This document shows positions 61,576 to 64,000 of a DNA stretch of 64,000 nucleotides, in pieces; the stretch's first letter is position 1; every line of letters starts with the position of its first letter. The translations under genes and the position numbers were made by a program. The notes under the pieces were generated by a model. The model was not told where the DNA came from. It saw nothing but the letters and a program-made list of their open reading frames with translations, and did no database searches. This DNA comes from Perognathus longimembris pacificus (lineage: Eukaryota; Chordata; Mammalia; Rodentia; Heteromyidae): NCBI RefSeq assembly GCF_023159225.1, contig NC_063163.1:109585885-109649884 (forward strand). The letters are read 5' to 3'.

Positions 61576-61956
61576 GAATATTGATTTAATTGATCAGGGT
61601 GAAGTCCAGGAATCTGTTTATTTTTAACTTAAGTGATTCATAAGTATAAAGTAAAAATAAGAATCACATTAACAAAGTATAAAATGTGACTCTTCATCCA
61701 CTTTTAAATACAAACAGAAACTATTTTCAAGTATAAAGACTTGGACATTAGCTCTGCAACATCAATGAAAAGTATTTCAGTAATGATTTGGGCAATATTG
61801 TTAAAAGATCATAGAGTACTGAATTAGAACAGTCTATAGCTTTTTCAACTCTTGTAACTTTTTCTTTGCATGTTGTAGGGACATTAGCTTTTACTGAAAA
61901 ATCTCTGGAGGAAGTTTAATCCACTTGATATCATTAAAAAAAGAAAAAGAAGAAAA

Positions 61957-62130
61957 GGTCACAAAGCCAGGCTAAAATGTAGTTTGAGGCCAGCCTAGGC
62001 AAAAGAGTCCTGAAGACTCTGTATGCAAAATAACCAGCAGAATAATGAACTGGTATGTGGCTCAAGTAGTATATTGTCATAAACCCCTGAGTTCAAGCCA
62101 CAGTACCCCCCACCTCAAAAAAAAAACAAC
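61957..62130 (+). repeat. Diverged composite SINE
   Basis: 'agtttgaggccagcctaggc', 'tggtatgtggctcaagtagt' and 'ctgagttcaagccacagtac' with a poly(A) tail. Confidence 0.6.
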
Positions 62131-62199
62131 AAACAAACAGAAATAATCAGCCTTTTAATAATACAGATAGACAGACAAACATGGGAATTAATTGCACTT

Positions 62200-62295
62200 C
62201 CAAACTTCCTAGTCATGTGACTTTGTACAAGATCCTAAACTTCTCAGGCAGTAATTGTCTAAAGTACAGAACAGAGAGAATATAATTTAGCCAAC
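62200..62295 (+). repeat. MIR
   Basis: 'cctagtcatgtgactttgta' then 'aagatcctaaacttctcagg' are MIR core motifs. Confidence 0.6.
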
Positions 62296-64000
62296 AATTT
62301 TTCTTTGAGTTAAAATAAAATAATTACTTATCTTAAAACCAGAATGTTATAAGGGTTCAAAAATGGGTTGCCACTACCTCTACCCGTTGTAACATAATTC
62401 AACGTGACTATGTAAATAGAGGCAATTATCCAGTCACTATGGCAGAAAAGAGGCCGGGTCACCAAAGAGATAGGAACAGCACAGCCTTATGGAAAATGTG
62501 CTGTTCACATACAGCATCTGCTACAAGATCTTGAGATGAACCTCTGAAGCCAGCCTGTTAATGTATGTCTATTTATTTTACTGGTATTAGTCAATTGTCC
62601 AGTTGTTCAAATCATGTATAAAACTCTTGACCCATCATGACCTCATATGCTGCCTATAAAAACACAAGAAATGAAAAAACATAAATAATATGCAAACTCT
62701 TATGAAACAATATATGATACTTATAAATCAAGCTTAAATCCATAAAACGTTTCCTACAAGTGACCCTTGGCCATTTAGTATGTCATATTTGAAAAGTTTT
62801 TCAAATTAAATTTCATAAGTATTAAAATTATGTGAGTACTGGCTCCCTAAATCAAGGTTATTACATTCTATATCTAGGTCTAAAAACATAATAAAAGAGT
62901 AAACTTTATTTAAATCCTTTTTAGTTGGTCAGAGTGGTGTGCTTAAAGGAAAATCTCTTAACAGTTTGCTCTGCCAACGTAAGATCAGAGTAGAGTGTCG
63001 CTTTGCCCATTTTGTATTCATTTTGTACTCTTTGATTTCTCGGTCAGTATTTAAATTGTTGACTCTCATCATGTAGTTGCCACATCTTAGGTCACTTTTC
63101 TTCCATTCCCAGAGGCCTTCAGTTCTGTGAGTGCATAATGATCTCTTATAAATAACCTCCAGATTCGCAGTCCTTTCTTCATATCACACCTGCTGGGCAG
63201 CTGGCACTTACAATTGGAATACTATTGTCAAAATGATGAGCCAGAATTGAGACTTCAAGCAGTGTTTATGTGTCAAATAATGTAGATAAAACTGTCATAA
63301 CTTTAAAAAAAATCTTAAAAGATCTGTGTGGAAAGAGCTATAAAGTTTAAAAGAAACCTTTGTGGTTGCATGAATAGAGAATAATGTTAGTTCTATGTTT
63401 CTTCTTTTCTTCCTAAGGAACATACTTGCTACATAAAATAGTGTAATATAAAAATTAAATAAGTAAGTCTTTAGAACAAATGGTACTTGAAAACTCTGAC
63501 TAACTTCTGGGTAACTTAAAAAATGTTCCTTTAACTTTTGTGTTAAAACACTCTACTTCATAAATACACACTGGCAAGTAGTATCTGCTTAATATAATGT
63601 GGTTAATGTTAGACATGTGTGATAAAAATAAAATTTTGCCTCTTCCTTACATATGAAATTCACATACTGTGCTAACAAAAGCAGTGCATTAAGGTAAATC
63701 TTGAAACTTCACAATATCATCTTTGAAAAATGGTCATTGGGAAAAAAACTTAAGCTGAGAACTTACAACAGTGTTGTTTATGAAATCTAAAAAATAACTC
63801 AAGAACAAATTTAATGTAATTATTATGTCTTCTAAGACATTAGCTTCTCAAGTTTGGATCAAGCTTGTGAAGAAGCTGTGTTCATAAGACCATATGAAAT
63901 GATGCTTATCAAAATGAACTCCAAGTAATGGAAACATAGATTCTTTTTGTATTGTACTGTTTGAAGTTATTTATTTCTGTTTTTCCTTTGGTTTATTTCC
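62296..64000. other. Intergenic DNA to window end, nothing recognised
   Basis: AT-rich DNA with no supported gene or repeat. Confidence 0.5.

Noticed and set aside
1..64000. CRISPR arrays, tRNA/rRNA genes, bacterial operons.
   Set aside because: None seen; tRNA-like boxes belong to ID-type SINEs and the DNA is mammalian.

Overview
This is a mammalian nuclear DNA window. It has intron/exon structure with GT-AG splice sites, is AT-rich and CpG-poor, and is dense in SINEs, L1 fragments, old MIR/L2 and LTR relics and microsatellites. The commonest young SINE is a dimer: an ID-like (tRNA-derived) left half joined to a right half that runs from about 'agtggcgctgtggctc' to 'ccaggactggc', plus poly(A). 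That matches my memory of the IDL-Geo SINE of geomyoid rodents (kangaroo rats, pocket mice, pocket gophers). I therefore infer a geomyoid rodent; the rodent part is safer than the family.

Region 1 (1-5213, minus strand) holds the 5' part of caspase-1 (CASP1). Six coding exons can be placed to the base. They join into one open frame of 700 nt: start codon, CARD, interdomain linker, and the first part of the p20 subunit. The window edge cuts the gene one base into the codon expected to be the catalytic histidine. The upstream flank carries an interferon-response-like motif.

Region 2 (5.2-64 kb) has no further gene I can support. The known gene order in mammals (inflammatory caspases, then a long gap before GRIA4) fits a gene desert. 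No second CARD exon is seen, so there is no sign of CARD-only paralogues (CARD16/17/18 of primates).

Region 3, inside the desert (7.5-12.3 kb), is a complete LTR-flanked element on the minus strand. Its two LTRs are about 266 bp each, with TG...CA ends, a primer-binding site resembling the one for tRNA-Phe, a polypurine tract and a 5-bp target duplication. It lies inside an older SINE. No gag/pol/env reading frame is recognisable, so it is probably a non-autonomous or decayed class II element.

Other structures stand out. At 53.3-54.3 kb a ~370-bp segment occurs three times in forward-reverse-forward order. At 44.18-44.87 kb there is an imperfect inverted repeat with ~130-170 bp arms. A more GC- and CpG-rich block of unknown nature starts at about 54.6 kb. 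The rest is SINEs, L1 pieces, ancient repeats and anonymous AT-rich sequence, listed below. Boundaries of old repeats are approximate because they were read by eye.
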